Positions 31,182 to 43,854 are shown, counted from the stretch's first letter. The stretch: 64,000 nt of DNA from Hyperoplus lanceolatus (GCA_026929865.2 CM049400.1:22987501-23051500), one strand, 5' to 3'. Program-made: numbers and translations. Notes: generated by a model from the letters alone, not told the origin.

Positions 31182-31390
31182 CTTTCAGGGAGACTTGTGG
31201 TTTTAAAGTTATCGTCCTTAACCAAACGGATTTCAGCGGGTCCGCCGTGCAACACGGTCTTCCATGTATCTATGTGGGTTCCAGCAGGGAGTTTGAGGAG
31301 TTCACTCCGGTGAGTTTCGGTTAGTGTTGCGAGAGGGACCGCCGTTGCCTCCTCGCTCCCTCTCCCCTCTGTTCACTCGGTGAAGCGCGG
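31182..31390 (-). other. megf11: probable noncoding first exon (5'UTR) of megf11
   Basis: On the minus strand a GC-richer block ends in a strong donor, GAAAG|GTGAGTTC (exon end 31182). No coding frame continues into the 13.4-kb exon, so it would be pure 5'UTR joined to the acceptor at 13409 directly or through the candidate exon at 15.3 kb. The 5' end is not defined by sequence; the upper limit is a guess from the promoter-like elements just beyond it. Inference from splice signal, composition and position. Confidence 0.5.
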
Positions 31391-31420
31391 CCCACTTTAA
31401 ACTATGGTGACGTCATGGGC
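31391..31420 (-). promoter_or_regulatory. putative megf11 core promoter with full CRE site
   Basis: A perfect palindromic cAMP response element, TGACGTCA, lies at 31408-31415. A TATA-like TTTAAA lies at 31396-31401 about ten bases away, next to the GC-rich stretch that ends in the putative first exon. A full CRE near a start site is typical of CREB/ATF-regulated promoters. Assignment to megf11 rests on position only. Confidence 0.4.
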
Positions 31421-32819
31421 GCTGATGCTGATGCTCCACCCAACACCCGACTACCCGTCAGTCCCCATCACCAAGCCCTATACCTCTACACCTCTACAAA
31501 CATAGAAACACAGACGCAATATCATCTCCATACAAACATAATCCTACGGTATTCAAATGACATATTAGGCTACTCAATCAGCAAGAAAACAACCTGTAGG
31601 ACACTTAAAAAAGAAAATACCAGTCTTTTTTCTTGTTCCATAAACGTATTTGCCCCCTTTACCATACATGGCTGCAACATTCAAAATAATATGAAATGAA
31701 TGTGGGTTGGCTAAATTGCCCGGAACATGGTAATCATGATGATTAGCAGCGTTCGCATAATTTCCTGCACGGGTGAACGCTTCAGTTCTCCTGTGAACGA
31801 GGAAATGATATTCAAGTCAGATCTGGTAGAAAGAGGGCTTCCTTCAGTGTTCAGATGATGTGAAGATCTGCACCTGTGCTGACATATACAGCTGCCTGTG
31901 ACAGATGTATGCTCCTGTTTAGAAGCAAAGTTGTCTAATGATTGATGGCTGAAAGTCTTTGCATATGTGTTACCGAGCGAGGTTTCTGTCTTGACTATCA
32001 TGTCGGTGGGGAACCTGACTCCTTGTAAGTCCTGACATTTCCCATGACAGATAAGATTACCCTCTTGATTCTCAATGGGAAGCTTTGGGAAACCTAGCAT
32101 TGAATCTAGTTTCCTACTGTGATACAGTATCTAAAAGGGTTATTTTTGTACTAGTGATAGGTCAGAGGCTTTTGCATATAGTTTGTAGGCGTGTAGTGGA
32201 CAGGCTGTTTAAGATAGGCTTTAATGATCTTTATTCAGAGAGATTTTATCCTTGGTGAGGTGTTGGGCCACCACGTGTCACCAGAACGGCGCCTCTGTGT
32301 TGATTTTTCCAACTCTCCTTAACTCTATTGGAAGGATGAACACCCAAATATGTTGATACCACTTGGTCCAAAATCCCCCCTAGCACATGAGTAGCATTAT
32401 TCCTATGCTCCTTAAACGGTTCATTGACCCCTGGCACCCTATGGATGGAGGCATACTCATCCTGGGCGTGACCAATCTCACCAGGATAGAAAGACAGAGC
32501 AGCAGACATCCAGCAGCTGTCAACAGATCTTTAGCCATCAAATCAACACCTCTAAAGCCACTCAAACCTTGTTTTTTGCCTCTGCTCACACTGCTCAGCC
32601 ACTTAATTGTATCAAACTATACTTTAAAATACTTACATGTCTTTATACAGCCTATTAGTAACCAAGCCATTGGCATAACATTGGACATTTGTTTTACATG
32701 TAACATGGAGACACTGATGAAGGAATTGACAAATCTACATCATAAAAATAGTTCAACTATGTATTATATATATATATAGTATGCATGCATTATTAACTAA
32801 ATAATTTCCATTAAATTGC

Positions 32820-32940
32820 TGTATATTTATGATAAATGGCTTTATGACAAATTGCTATAATGCGGGGCATCCATGCAGAGCGAGGGCTACAATGTATGCA
32901 GCTCAAACAGGGCAATACAACAGCTTCTACAGTGGCGCTG

Positions 32941-33020
<80 letters not shown>
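32820..33020. repeat. duplicated block, copy 2: 119 bp plus (TG)n
   Basis: Same 119-bp block as at 29959, in the same orientation, followed by (TG)n at about 32937-33020 with one GC step. The offset is 2861 bp. The two copies flank the putative megf11 first exon and promoter. Confidence 0.9.
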
Positions 33021-33023
<3 letters not shown>

Positions 33024-35039
33024 TATTGTGGTGATTATTTTCTCTAACAATTAACACAAGAATCTCAGAAAAACATAATTGTATGCTGCTGATTGATTTT
33101 TACCACTTATCAGTGATCGACTGATTGTTGATGTTTCAGCACTAATTTCACATATTGTAGGGAAGTCCATCACATTTCATAAGTTCACCATGTGTTTTGT
33201 ATTTATAAATCTTAATTTACACCACTTCAAATAGCTGAGGTGGATGCTCTATTTTTGCCATGAACCTGCATAGCAACATAATCGTTCCCCCAAAACCAAC
33301 TTTGCAGTATCCTCTGCACTGAACTCCACCTGTGTGTGTGTGTGTGTGGGGGGGGGGGGGGTGTATGTGCACACGTGTGTGTGGGTGTGTTCACTTCTCA
33401 ATCATTCATAAGTTGTTCTGCCTCAGTTCCACTGTGTTGGGACTTTTTTTTTCAGACTTTATCAGGAATGTGTTTGCAGTCAAATTGAGCACATGCTGTC
33501 CTCAGTGTGTCGTCTTTGGCCCCGCTCCAGATGAACTATATCAGCCCAAAAGAGAAAAAAGACACAGTTGCCTTTGTCTCTGTATTAGCTCTCTGAGTTA
33601 TCTTACCCAAACAGAAGAGCATAGCTCCTCCTTCCCATTGCCACTGGCTAAGGGAAATTAAGTTCTGAATGAAACATGAAAATCCATTACACCACTCCAA
33701 GATCTGCAAACAAATCCTCTCCTGAAGTACTTATTTTTTTCATTCCTTTTTCCTTTTTCATTCTCCTTTGTTCTCTCTTGATCATTTTCATGCATGATTT
33801 ATTACTGTAATCTTCTTTTTTTTTAGAGAGAGAGATTTGCCTCATCTATGCTCGGCATTAAAGAAAATGCATTTTAATTGCTAATTTTTTAAATGTAATA
33901 GCCCAGTTTTTCTGGGGAAAGTTTCCTGTATTCTGCACATGAGTGGACTACATCCTGTCCAGGGGGAGGACACTCAAGGTGAAGGAAACGGTTACATTTA
34001 TTTCACTGTGTTAAAAAAGACTAAATAGACCAGTCCAGTATTGCAGGTGATTGCCTCGAATGGAATGTAAAAAGCATTAATTGAGATTCAACCACTGAAA
34101 CAAAAGCAAATAATATGCTTATTAACCTATAACAGTTATTCTATCAATTGAAAACAGAATAAAGCAGCTACTTGTCCTGTTTGTATAGCCATCCCATCCT
34201 GTGGCTTAATTTCTATCTTAAAGTCATTGGACAGATTTGGATGGTTGGACCCCCTAACTGTTGGCCTCTCTTCTCAGCCGGAGCAACTGGCTGCTGTTAT
34301 CGGCTGCTTCAGAAGCTGCCTTTGTGGCCTGCTGTAATCCCTGACCACAAATCCCAAACCCCCCAAACAAAGTACTGCTGGATGAGGCAACAAATCCACA
34401 GCATCAAAAAAGACAGAGCATATTGTGCTTTTCGCCGCAGGTCCTTGATCAGTGCATCTGAGCTTGCTCCATTCCAGTCTCATCATGCCTTCTCCTCATG
34501 GAATATAGATGTCTGGTGAGTAAATAGTGTTTGGACTGAAACTCTGGAGCAATTAATTGGTGGCCTTTATGTGATGTCTGTTTCATTGCTAAGTTACCAT
34601 CTTCCCTATTTGCTCTGCAGTGATTTCTGAATAAGCAGCCTTTAGCCATTGCAAGTCTGACACTTAAAGGATCACGCCACCCAAATTACAGGAGGACCAT
34701 TATTTCAATCAGGAGACAACGAAAGAGCAACTTGAAAAATACATATGTGAGGTGAATCATTTGCAGGTGAATCTAGAGGGAAAGAGAGGGAGACATACAT
34801 GGATATTTTAAAAAATATTTAAAAAAATCAAGAAACAAAAACAGCATCTGTTAAGCGTGTGTTGCATTGGACAACATTAAAAAGGTGGACAGTTACAAGG
34901 TGTTGCTGATTTGTAGAAGTGAAAAGTGTGATGGAGTTTGAAGCAGGGGCAGAAATCAAAATAAGTGATAACCATTTGGTTTTACTTGACAAGGCTGCTA
35001 GAGATACCAATACCTCACTGACCTGCTCCACCCCTACGC

Positions 35040-35320
35040 CCCGGCACAAGGCTTTGAACATTTGGAGACAGAGTCTTCAGTGTGACAGCCCCCACCTTCT
35101 GGAACTCTCTCCCCACAGACATTCGAAATGGACCATCTTCCTCTTCTCAAAACTCACCTCTTCAACTTAGCCTACTGCCTCCTTTTCCTTTGTTTTTGCT
35201 TTTGTTTGTCTTATTTTGTCTTCTTTGATTGTTCTTGTCCCCACTATAAAGTGTCCCTGGGTTTGAGAAAGGTGCTAGTTAAATGAAATTATATATCATT
35301 ATTAGCCATATCTGTCAATG
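35040..35320 (+). mobile_element. LINE 3'-end fragment (L2-like)
   Basis: A degenerate frame reads SVTAPTFWNSLPTDIRN-like, the typical C-terminus of L2-group reverse-transcriptase ORFs. It is followed by a frame with LLKTHLFNLAY-like residues and a tail ending AAATGAAATTATATATCATT, as in L2-type 3' ends. Frameshifted and truncated. Confidence 0.55.
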
Positions 35321-36229
35321 AGATTTATTGCCACCACCACATTTAAATGGAGATGAAAAAAGACCTTGAGGAGCAACATTATCAGTTGCTTGCTATACTC
35401 TGAATAAATGACAGACCTCACAGTCATCTGTTTTCACTGCAGAATTGGCCCCAGATTGGTCTGGATTGTTTGGAGTATCAAGGACACAGGCTGCAAATAT
35501 CGCTGCTAAAACATATTAAAATAATTTTGGTTTGAATAAAACTTTGGGACTAATTGTGTTTTTGCACAAGAAAATGTTTGATTAAAATGTTTAAAACAAA
35601 TACATCTGCTCCTCTTATTGCAAGATCATTCTCATTTATTATGCATTATGTTTGATTTTAATGTTTTGTTATTGTGATTGTGATTGATCAAATAATGTGT
35701 TTGAAATAAAGCCAAGAATGGCAAATGAAAGAGAAAATCTTTTCAAATGACTCCCACCACGACTGGAAGACCCCCATGCAGACCCACATGCCAAATGTAG
35801 TGAAAACAACCTTATTTTTGAGAGTGTGGATCAGTGGTTGCTTGTCTGCTTTTGAACCTATAAACATTATCCACAGTACAATTCCTTGTCTATTTATAAG
35901 TGTTTATAAGTTGTGAGGGTTTCAGAAAGGACACAAACAATCTTTCCTCTCTGTCAGTCATAGTTTATTGAGTAAAAAGATAATTTTGGGAGCAACATGC
36001 TCTTGGTAAACCAGGCACGTCACAGCGGCCTTGTGTCTGTCAGGACAATGTGTAGATACTTCAGAGCAGAGTGTAAAAAGTGCAGCCAGTTTCAAGTTCA
36101 GCTTGATTTCTAATCTACATGGCACGATGAGGCCGACACATCACTCATAAGGGAAGGATGAATACAGGTGAAACCATTCACTGCTTTAGATGAATTCTTT
36201 CCATAGAAGTCAAACAGTCCGAATGAGTA

Positions 36230-37410
36230 TATAGGGGAGAACGGGGTAATCTGAGCCACTTTTTACATTTGCTCCCCTCTAAGGGAGCTAAAATGATTTA
36301 TCACTCAAATTCACACATTTCCCATTAATTCAGGATGTTTCCTAGAAATGGGCATTAGCGGAATTTTTTCAAGACAAAGGGCAGTGAAAATATGATTGTT
36401 TTAAAAAAAGTTGTCATGGGGCTCACTTTACCCCAGCTGTGGGGTAAACTGATCCTGAAAGCAAGCCACACATTCCAGAACTAATGTCAGACTAGTAAAA
36501 GAATGATGGGGTTTGGTCAATTAAGAAAAGCAAATTTTCTAAACACTTGAAAGTAACTCTGAACAAAATCAAATACAACATATTATAATTCAAAAGGTTT
36601 TAATAAGATTCAAATGAAAGATAGAACCAGTTAGATTAGAACACAGTCTGGGGGTCAGAACACAGGACCCTTAGAGCCAGCTAGTGTCTGGGGGTCAAAG
36701 CATAGGAAAATCAGAACCAGCGAGAACAGCCTGGGACTCAGAACACATGAGAAGACCCAACTGGATTATAACATCAGCCTGTCATACTCTACAACTAGGC
36801 CTACTCTACATTCCAGCCCTGAAGGTTACAGGGAAAGATGAAAAGGTGCTCTTTCCGTGTGGTTGCCCCAGGTCGTCTTCCTGGTGTATTTCCTTGGCAT
36901 GATGGCTTTTCTACAATGTGTATGACATTAAAATAAAACATATGTTATGTAATATTACATTAAAATATGTTTAAGACTAAACTTAACTTGTGCCTCATAG
37001 TGAGGTAAAGTGAGACAGTGGCTCACTTTCCCCCACAGCATTTGGCTCACTTTCCCCCACCACCACAATTTAAGACTAATTTCAGGCTAATATTCAGTTA
37101 TCAGCATCACATGGTTTCATATGTTGGTAGTTCATCAACACGTATGATAGAAGTTTTTCTACGTGAATACATTTGCTTTGGCACAAAAGTTGATTAAGTT
37201 GACAGCAAGAAAAAATACTTTTACATGCAAAATACCTATTTTGGTGAAAAAAACATGCTTACCACAGCACCATGAGGTCCTCTCTTTCAGGGCCATGGGG
37301 AAAGAGAGGGGCTTGAAAATATATATCTCACATGACCACAAATGTTTTCCGTTGCCTAGATACAGGGGGTGGCTCACACTACCCGATGCCTCAGATTCCC
37401 CCATTCTCCC
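36230..37410. mobile_element. TIR element (TATAGGGGAGAACGGGG family), copy 1
   Basis: The left end TATAGGGGAGAACGGGGTAA is matched in inverse by the right end (GATTCCCCCATTCTCCC), which is eroded in its last bases. A second copy lies at 51775-52777. Inside, GGCTCACTTTACCCC-like motifs recur (about 36418, 37018, 37045, 37371), possible transposase-binding repeats. No transposase frame. Relative to copy 2 it has about 270 bp extra near 36794-37065. Superfamily unassigned; TA or TATA target is possible. Confidence 0.7.
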
Positions 37411-38064
37411 GCACCTAAAATTAAAGAAAGAATATTTTAAAAAGGTTTTATATCTGAAATGCTTTAGCAATTTTTTTTTTTCAAAGTTTTTTTTTATTAA
37501 ATGTTAATAACAACGGAATTGTAGCAGAGCGAATACAATTTTTTTCCCCTTTTTCTCCCGAACATACCCCACCCACCTCCCACCCTCACACCCAACAACA
37601 CAAAACACACACCACAAGAAACAAAAACAAACAATCAATATTAAAAAAAAACATATAATATAATTATATATATACTATAATTATTGTTGTTTTTTTTTAA
37701 ATAATTTAGGAAGGGGCGCCAAATTCTGTCAAATTTATTCTCGGATCCCTGGGTAGTGTAACGTATTTTCTCTAAATTCATACATGCCATAATGTCTCCA
37801 ATCCAATGTGAGTGGGAAGGAGGAGCAGGATCTTTCCACTTGAGTAAGATAACCCTACGAGCAAGTAATGAAGTAAAGGCCAGTACCTTCAGCTTCACTT
37901 TAGGCAAGCCCGGATTTGGAGCAATGCCAATAATTGCAGTGAAAGGGTTCGGCTCAATTTGATGCTGAATTACTTCAGAAATTGTTTGAAAAACTGATGT
38001 CCAGAACTCAGTCAAGGTGGGACACAACCAGTACATGTGAAAGAGTGATGCCGGTGCGCTCTTA

Positions 38065-39053
38065 AGGTGCGAACACACTAGGCATTTTACACGCGTAAGA
38101 TTTACGTGCGTAACGCAGCTAAAATGTTGCTTGATCATTTTTTGTCAAAAATGGTTATACGCGCGTAACCTGCCTAGTCTCCCTCCCGATATTGTATTTC
38201 CCTTATCAACCATGGCTGATCAGACCCGACACAACAGCGTGCATGTCCGCACAAAAACAACAATAACACGGCCAACAACTGTGCCAAAAGACAAACTGAA
38301 CAGCACAAATAGCCTAGCATTAAAACAGCATTGCATATTCACGGCAGCTACATAACAAACACAGTTACAGCAGCATGGGTGCACGGCGGCACAACATAAA
38401 GGCAAGTAGCCAAAATTACCCTACCTGGCTGTGACAGGGGACCGTGGCTGGCGTAGATCAACACCGGTGCTTCGCTCTACTTGTCGTGAAAGTCCCGCGG
38501 ACAGTCGTCATGTTTGGGTTCATAATATGAGGCGCTAGCCGCTCGCACACAACAGGGTGAGTTAACTAATGCCATACGGCGCTAACTTTGTTTATCGGCT
38601 AAAGCACAGCCGCACATATTCACTGAATTAACCAGGAAGTCCATTCTCCTGGTTTACTTTCCCCACGTCTTCTAACCCCGAGCGGCTTCATACAGCACCG
38701 GCCGCCCGCAATACATTTTTCTCCTCGGTGTCTCTCATTAGCCTCTGTGTACAGTACACTGTTCTCCGACCCTGCCAATGTATGTGACATCGGGTCAAGC
38801 TCAACGCTGATTGGCCAACGCGGCTAATCGTCTCGCGTAGGAGCAACAAAAGTTACATTTTTTGAACTCCTCGCGTAACTGCGTAATATATACGCGCGTA
38901 AAAATGTTGCTTTAGCGCGAGTGAAAATGTTGCTTTAGCGCGAGTGACACATTTACGCGCCATGTACGCGCGTAAACCAATGGTTCCCTATGGAAAAGGG
39001 GCGGATTTCATACGCGTTTGTACGCATGTAAAGTGCCTAGTGTGTTCGCACCT
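38065..39053. mobile_element. PIF/Harbinger-like MITE inserted in the L1, 989 bp
   Basis: The termini AGGTGCGAACACACTAGGCA (left) and their inverse (right) match for 20 bases, then diverge gradually with TTTACA.GCGTA. TTA flanks both sides (38062-38064, 39054-39056), the TWA target duplication of PIF/Harbinger. The interior is rich in TACGCGCGTA palindromes and has a 23-bp tandem duplicate at 38901-38946. No transposase. L1 ORF2 residues on either side join when it is removed, which confirms the insertion. Confidence 0.82.
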
Positions 39054-41041
39054 TTACAGCTATCACAGGTCGGGTCTACATCGGGGAACATACGAGCTAA
39101 TTTAGTTTTAGATATGTGGATACGATGTACTACTTTAAATTGCACAAGAGCGTGTCGGGCACACATGGAGGTAGAGTGTATCCGATCCAGGACTGAATCC
39201 CACATGTGATCTGTGAAGGCAGAGCCTAGGTCCTGCTCCCACAGGGTTCTTATAGCTGCTAAAGAGGGGCTATGCAACTTTGAAATAAGGTTGAAAAACA
39301 CAGAAATTGAGCCTTTTAATGTGGGGTTTACAGAAAGAAACAAATCGACATGATTGGCTGGCGGTTTATAAGGGAATTGGGGAATTAACTTCTGCGTAAA
39401 ATGCCTGATTTGCAGAAATCGGAAAAAATTTGTCTTTTCGATACCAAAATGTTTTGTCAATTGGGAAAAACTAGCAAATAGATCATTAATAAATAAATCA
39501 CCGATACATTTTAAGCCTTTTTTATGCCAGATCTTGAATGCACCATCCACCGTCGAGGGAATAAATAAATGATTAGCTGCAATTGGGCTGAAAAGTGAAA
39601 AATTCTGCATTCCAAAATTCTTCCTAAATTGGGTCCAGATTCGAAGGGAGTGCTTAATCACGGGATTACTGTTGGGAATAGCCGAGGAGAGTGGAAGTGC
39701 GGCGCTTAAGAGGGCAGATAGAGACAATGGGCTAACAGCGCTGGACTCCATTGTTACCCATACTGGGGCTAAGTCGTCAAGGTGAAAATGCACCCAATAC
39801 ACTAAAGAACGGATATTAGCAGCCCAGTAATAGTATTGGAAATTAGGGAGGGCCATTCCGCCTGTTTGTTTTGGTCTTTGAAGAAATGCTTTCCTTAACC
39901 AAGGGTGTTTACCATTCCAAATATAATTTATCATTAAAGAGTCAAGGGCCTGAAAAAAGGATTTGGGGAGAAAATGGGGAGACATTGGAATAGATATAGG
40001 AACTTTGGGAGTAATGTCATTTTAATTGAATTTATTCTACCTATGAGAGAGAAAGCCAGAGGAGACCACTTCGATAATGTTTGCTTCGCCTGATCCAATA
40101 ATTTGAGGAAGTTCGATTTAAATAGGTTTTTAAAATTTCTGGTAAAACATACCCCAAGGTAACTCAGATGGTCTGTCACCACTAAGAGTTCGCTCTTGCT
40201 CAAGTTAAGTTTATAGCCAGAAAACTGACTAAAGACCTCCAACACAGAAAGTGCATCCGGTAAAGAGGTGGCTGGCTTGGCGACAAACACAAGTAAGTCA
40301 TCGGCGTATAATGATACCTTATGTTCAATTCCTCCTCTCCATATCCCCTGAATCTGTTTGTTACCTCTGATGGCAATCGCAAGTGGTTCGATTGCAATAG
40401 CAAAAAGGAGTGGGCTCAAAGGACAACCCTGCCAGGTCCCACGGTGCAGATCAAAACTACTTGAGTAACGGCTGTTTGTTAATACTGAGGCAGAAGGGCA
40501 TGCATATAATAATTTAACCCAAGAAGTGAAAACAGGACCCAAACCGAATTTCTCAAGGGTGAAAAACAAATAATTCCATTCTATTCTATCAAATGCTTTT
40601 TCAGCATCCATAGAAGCGAGGCATTCTGATTTAATAATTCTGGGGGAATATAAAATTAGCCGGCGGATATTATAAAATGATTGGCGTCCCTTTATAAACC
40701 CAGTTTGTTCGGGGGATATGATAGAGGGGAGAACATCCTCCAATCTGTGGGCGAGAATTTTAGCAAGTATCTTCACATCCGTATTTAATAGTGAAATTGG
40801 TCGGTATGATGCACAATCTAGAGGATCTTTATCCTTTTCTAACAACAGGGAAATACAGGCCTGGTAGAACGAAGGCGGGATTTTACCTGAGTCAAATGAG
40901 TCTGAGAATACTGAACATAAAAAAGGCGATAATTCGGCTGAAAATTTCTTTAAAAAGTCAGATGGAAATCCGTCTGGACCAGGAGATTTGCCTGATTGCA
41001 TAGATGTTATTGCTGCAATAATTTCCCTCTGAGTAATAGGT
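38701..41041. repeat. tandem duplication unit 1, 2341 bp
   Basis: Starts inside the Harbinger-like MITE (GCCGCCCGCAATAC) and ends inside L1 ORF2 (GAGTAATAGGT). The following 2341 bp repeat it with no difference seen in the lines compared, and the encoded 325-residue frames are identical. Confidence 0.95.
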
Positions 41042-43382
41042 GCCGCCCGCAATACATTTTTCTCCTCGGTGTCTCTCATTAGCCTCTGTGTACAGTACAC
41101 TGTTCTCCGACCCTGCCAATGTATGTGACATCGGGTCAAGCTCAACGCTGATTGGCCAACGCGGCTAATCGTCTCGCGTAGGAGCAACAAAAGTTACATT
41201 TTTTGAACTCCTCGCGTAACTGCGTAATATATACGCGCGTAAAAATGTTGCTTTAGCGCGAGTGAAAATGTTGCTTTAGCGCGAGTGACACATTTACGCG
41301 CCATGTACGCGCGTAAACCAATGGTTCCCTATGGAAAAGGGGCGGATTTCATACGCGTTTGTACGCATGTAAAGTGCCTAGTGTGTTCGCACCTTTACAG
41401 CTATCACAGGTCGGGTCTACATCGGGGAACATACGAGCTAATTTAGTTTTAGATATGTGGATACGATGTACTACTTTAAATTGCACAAGAGCGTGTCGGG
41501 CACACATGGAGGTAGAGTGTATCCGATCCAGGACTGAATCCCACATGTGATCTGTGAAGGCAGAGCCTAGGTCCTGCTCCCACAGGGTTCTTATAGCTGC
41601 TAAAGAGGGGCTATGCAACTTTGAAATAAGGTTGAAAAACACAGAAATTGAGCCTTTTAATGTGGGGTTTACAGAAAGAAACAAATCGACATGATTGGCT
41701 GGCGGTTTATAAGGGAATTGGGGAATTAACTTCTGCGTAAAATGCCTGATTTGCAGAAATCGGAAAAAATTTGTCTTTTCGATACCAAAATGTTTTGTCA
41801 ATTGGGAAAAACTAGCAAATAGATCATTAATAAATAAATCACCGATACATTTTAAGCCTTTTTTATGCCAGATCTTGAATGCACCATCCACCGTCGAGGG
41901 AATAAATAAATGATTAGCTGCAATTGGGCTGAAAAGTGAAAAATTCTGCATTCCAAAATTCTTCCTAAATTGGGTCCAGATTCGAAGGGAGTGCTTAATC
42001 ACGGGATTACTGTTGGGAATAGCCGAGGAGAGTGGAAGTGCGGCGCTTAAGAGGGCAGATAGAGACAATGGGCTAACAGCGCTGGACTCCATTGTTACCC
42101 ATACTGGGGCTAAGTCGTCAAGGTGAAAATGCACCCAATACACTAAAGAACGGATATTAGCAGCCCAGTAATAGTATTGGAAATTAGGGAGGGCCATTCC
42201 GCCTGTTTGTTTTGGTCTTTGAAGAAATGCTTTCCTTAACCAAGGGTGTTTACCATTCCAAATATAATTTATCATTAAAGAGTCAAGGGCCTGAAAAAAG
42301 GATTTGGGGAGAAAATGGGGAGACATTGGAATAGATATAGGAACTTTGGGAGTAATGTCATTTTAATTGAATTTATTCTACCTATGAGAGAGAAAGCCAG
42401 AGGAGACCACTTCGATAATGTTTGCTTCGCCTGATCCAATAATTTGAGGAAGTTCGATTTAAATAGGTTTTTAAAATTTCTGGTAAAACATACCCCAAGG
42501 TAACTCAGATGGTCTGTCACCACTAAGAGTTCGCTCTTGCTCAAGTTAAGTTTATAGCCAGAAAACTGACTAAAGACCTCCAACACAGAAAGTGCATCCG
42601 GTAAAGAGGTGGCTGGCTTGGCGACAAACACAAGTAAGTCATCGGCGTATAATGATACCTTATGTTCAATTCCTCCTCTCCATATCCCCTGAATCTGTTT
42701 GTTACCTCTGATGGCAATCGCAAGTGGTTCGATTGCAATAGCAAAAAGGAGTGGGCTCAAAGGACAACCCTGCCAGGTCCCACGGTGCAGATCAAAACTA
42801 CTTGAGTAACGGCTGTTTGTTAATACTGAGGCAGAAGGGCATGCATATAATAATTTAACCCAAGAAGTGAAAACAGGACCCAAACCGAATTTCTCAAGGG
42901 TGAAAAACAAATAATTCCATTCTATTCTATCAAATGCTTTTTCAGCATCCATAGAAGCGAGGCATTCTGATTTAATAATTCTGGGGGAATATAAAATTAG
43001 CCGGCGGATATTATAAAATGATTGGCGTCCCTTTATAAACCCAGTTTGTTCGGGGGATATGATAGAGGGGAGAACATCCTCCAATCTGTGGGCGAGAATT
43101 TTAGCAAGTATCTTCACATCCGTATTTAATAGTGAAATTGGTCGGTATGATGCACAATCTAGAGGATCTTTATCCTTTTCTAACAACAGGGAAATACAGG
43201 CCTGGTAGAACGAAGGCGGGATTTTACCTGAGTCAAATGAGTCTGAGAATACTGAACATAAAAAAGGCGATAATTCGGCTGAAAATTTCTTTAAAAAGTC
43301 AGATGGAAATCCGTCTGGACCAGGAGATTTGCCTGATTGCATAGATGTTATTGCTGCAATAATTTCCCTCTGAGTAATAGGT
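41042..43382. repeat. tandem duplication unit 2, 2341 bp
   Basis: Direct head-to-tail copy of 38701-41041. The first 353 bp (to 41394) are the right part of the MITE, so the left MITE end is absent here. The junction shares GCC with the sequence after 43382 (GCCTCAAGG), a 3-bp microhomology. Confidence 0.95.
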
Positions 43383-43854
43383 GCCTCAAGGCTATGTCTC
43401 AGGTCTTGAGAAAGGGAAGGCATTTAGGTTACTGAAAAAGGTTTCCATCACCGCTGTGTCTACTGTACAATCAGAACTATACAAATTTGAATAGAATGTT
43501 TTGAACTTTTCGTTTATCAATTTCTGATCTGATGTTGTACACCCACTGTCTGTCCGTATTCCAGGGATGAGTTGCTTCGCTCTAAATCCGCGCAGTTGAT
43601 TGGCCAGGAGTTTGCCAATCTTGTCACCATGCTCGTAAAAGATACTTCTGCTCCTAAGCAACTGGTCAGCAACCTGACGAGAGGAAAGAAGGTTGAATTC
43701 TGTCTGAAGTTTTAAACGTTCTTTGTAAAGTTCAGATGAAGGTGAATTAGCATATTGTCTGTCTATGTTCAGAATCTGATCAGCTATTTCAGTTTGTTTC
43801 TGTTTTGTACAATTATTTTTGTATGCTGCAAATGATATGTGCATTAGCAATTTT

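Larger units (their letters stand above)
31421..36229. other. intergenic region between megf11 and map2k1, left part
   Basis: No host gene seen. Minus frames at 31711-32100 and 32246-32509 and the stretch near 32262 (GTTGGGCCACCACGTGTCAC) look like old interspersed-repeat sequence, family not assigned. A (TG)n-G14 stretch lies at about 33331-33361. A LINE 3' end is at about 35040-35320. Confidence 0.45.
37475..43843 (-). mobile_element. 5'-truncated L1 retrotransposon, with nested MITE and internal tandem duplication
   Basis: The 11-bp TTAGCAATTTT occurs at 37464-37474 and 43844-43854 and brackets the element. The T-rich stretch at 37471-37499 is the A-tail of the minus-strand copy. Subtracting the MITE with its TTA (992 bp) and the extra 2,341-bp unit leaves about 3.0 kb of L1. 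The endonuclease and ORF1 are missing, as expected for a 5'-truncated insertion. Confidence 0.88.
37641..43843 (-). pseudogene. L1 ORF2 (reverse transcriptase) relic, broken and partly duplicated
   Basis: Reading down from 43843: a pre-RT segment, then after a one-base frameshift near 43430 the RT domain (GKSPGPDGFPSDFLKKF, YRPISLLNTDVKI, MDAEKAFDRIEWNYLFF, GCPLSPLLFAIAIEPLA, SLYADDLLVFV). A second frameshift follows in the C-rich stretch near 42315, then the thumb/C-terminal part (SLMINYIWNGKHPWLRK). The RT and C-terminal parts appear twice, at 42275-43423 and 39934-41040, because of the tandem duplication. The final C-terminus (LFHMYWLCPTLTEFW) resumes at about 38060-37641 beyond the inserted MITE. 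L1 clade by sequence feel; not functional. Confidence 0.88.

Noticed and set aside
31711..32509. Minus-strand frames upstream of megf11, considered as a small gene
   Set aside because: Frames are broken, and the plus strand near 32262 resembles a common fish interspersed repeat; no splice structure.
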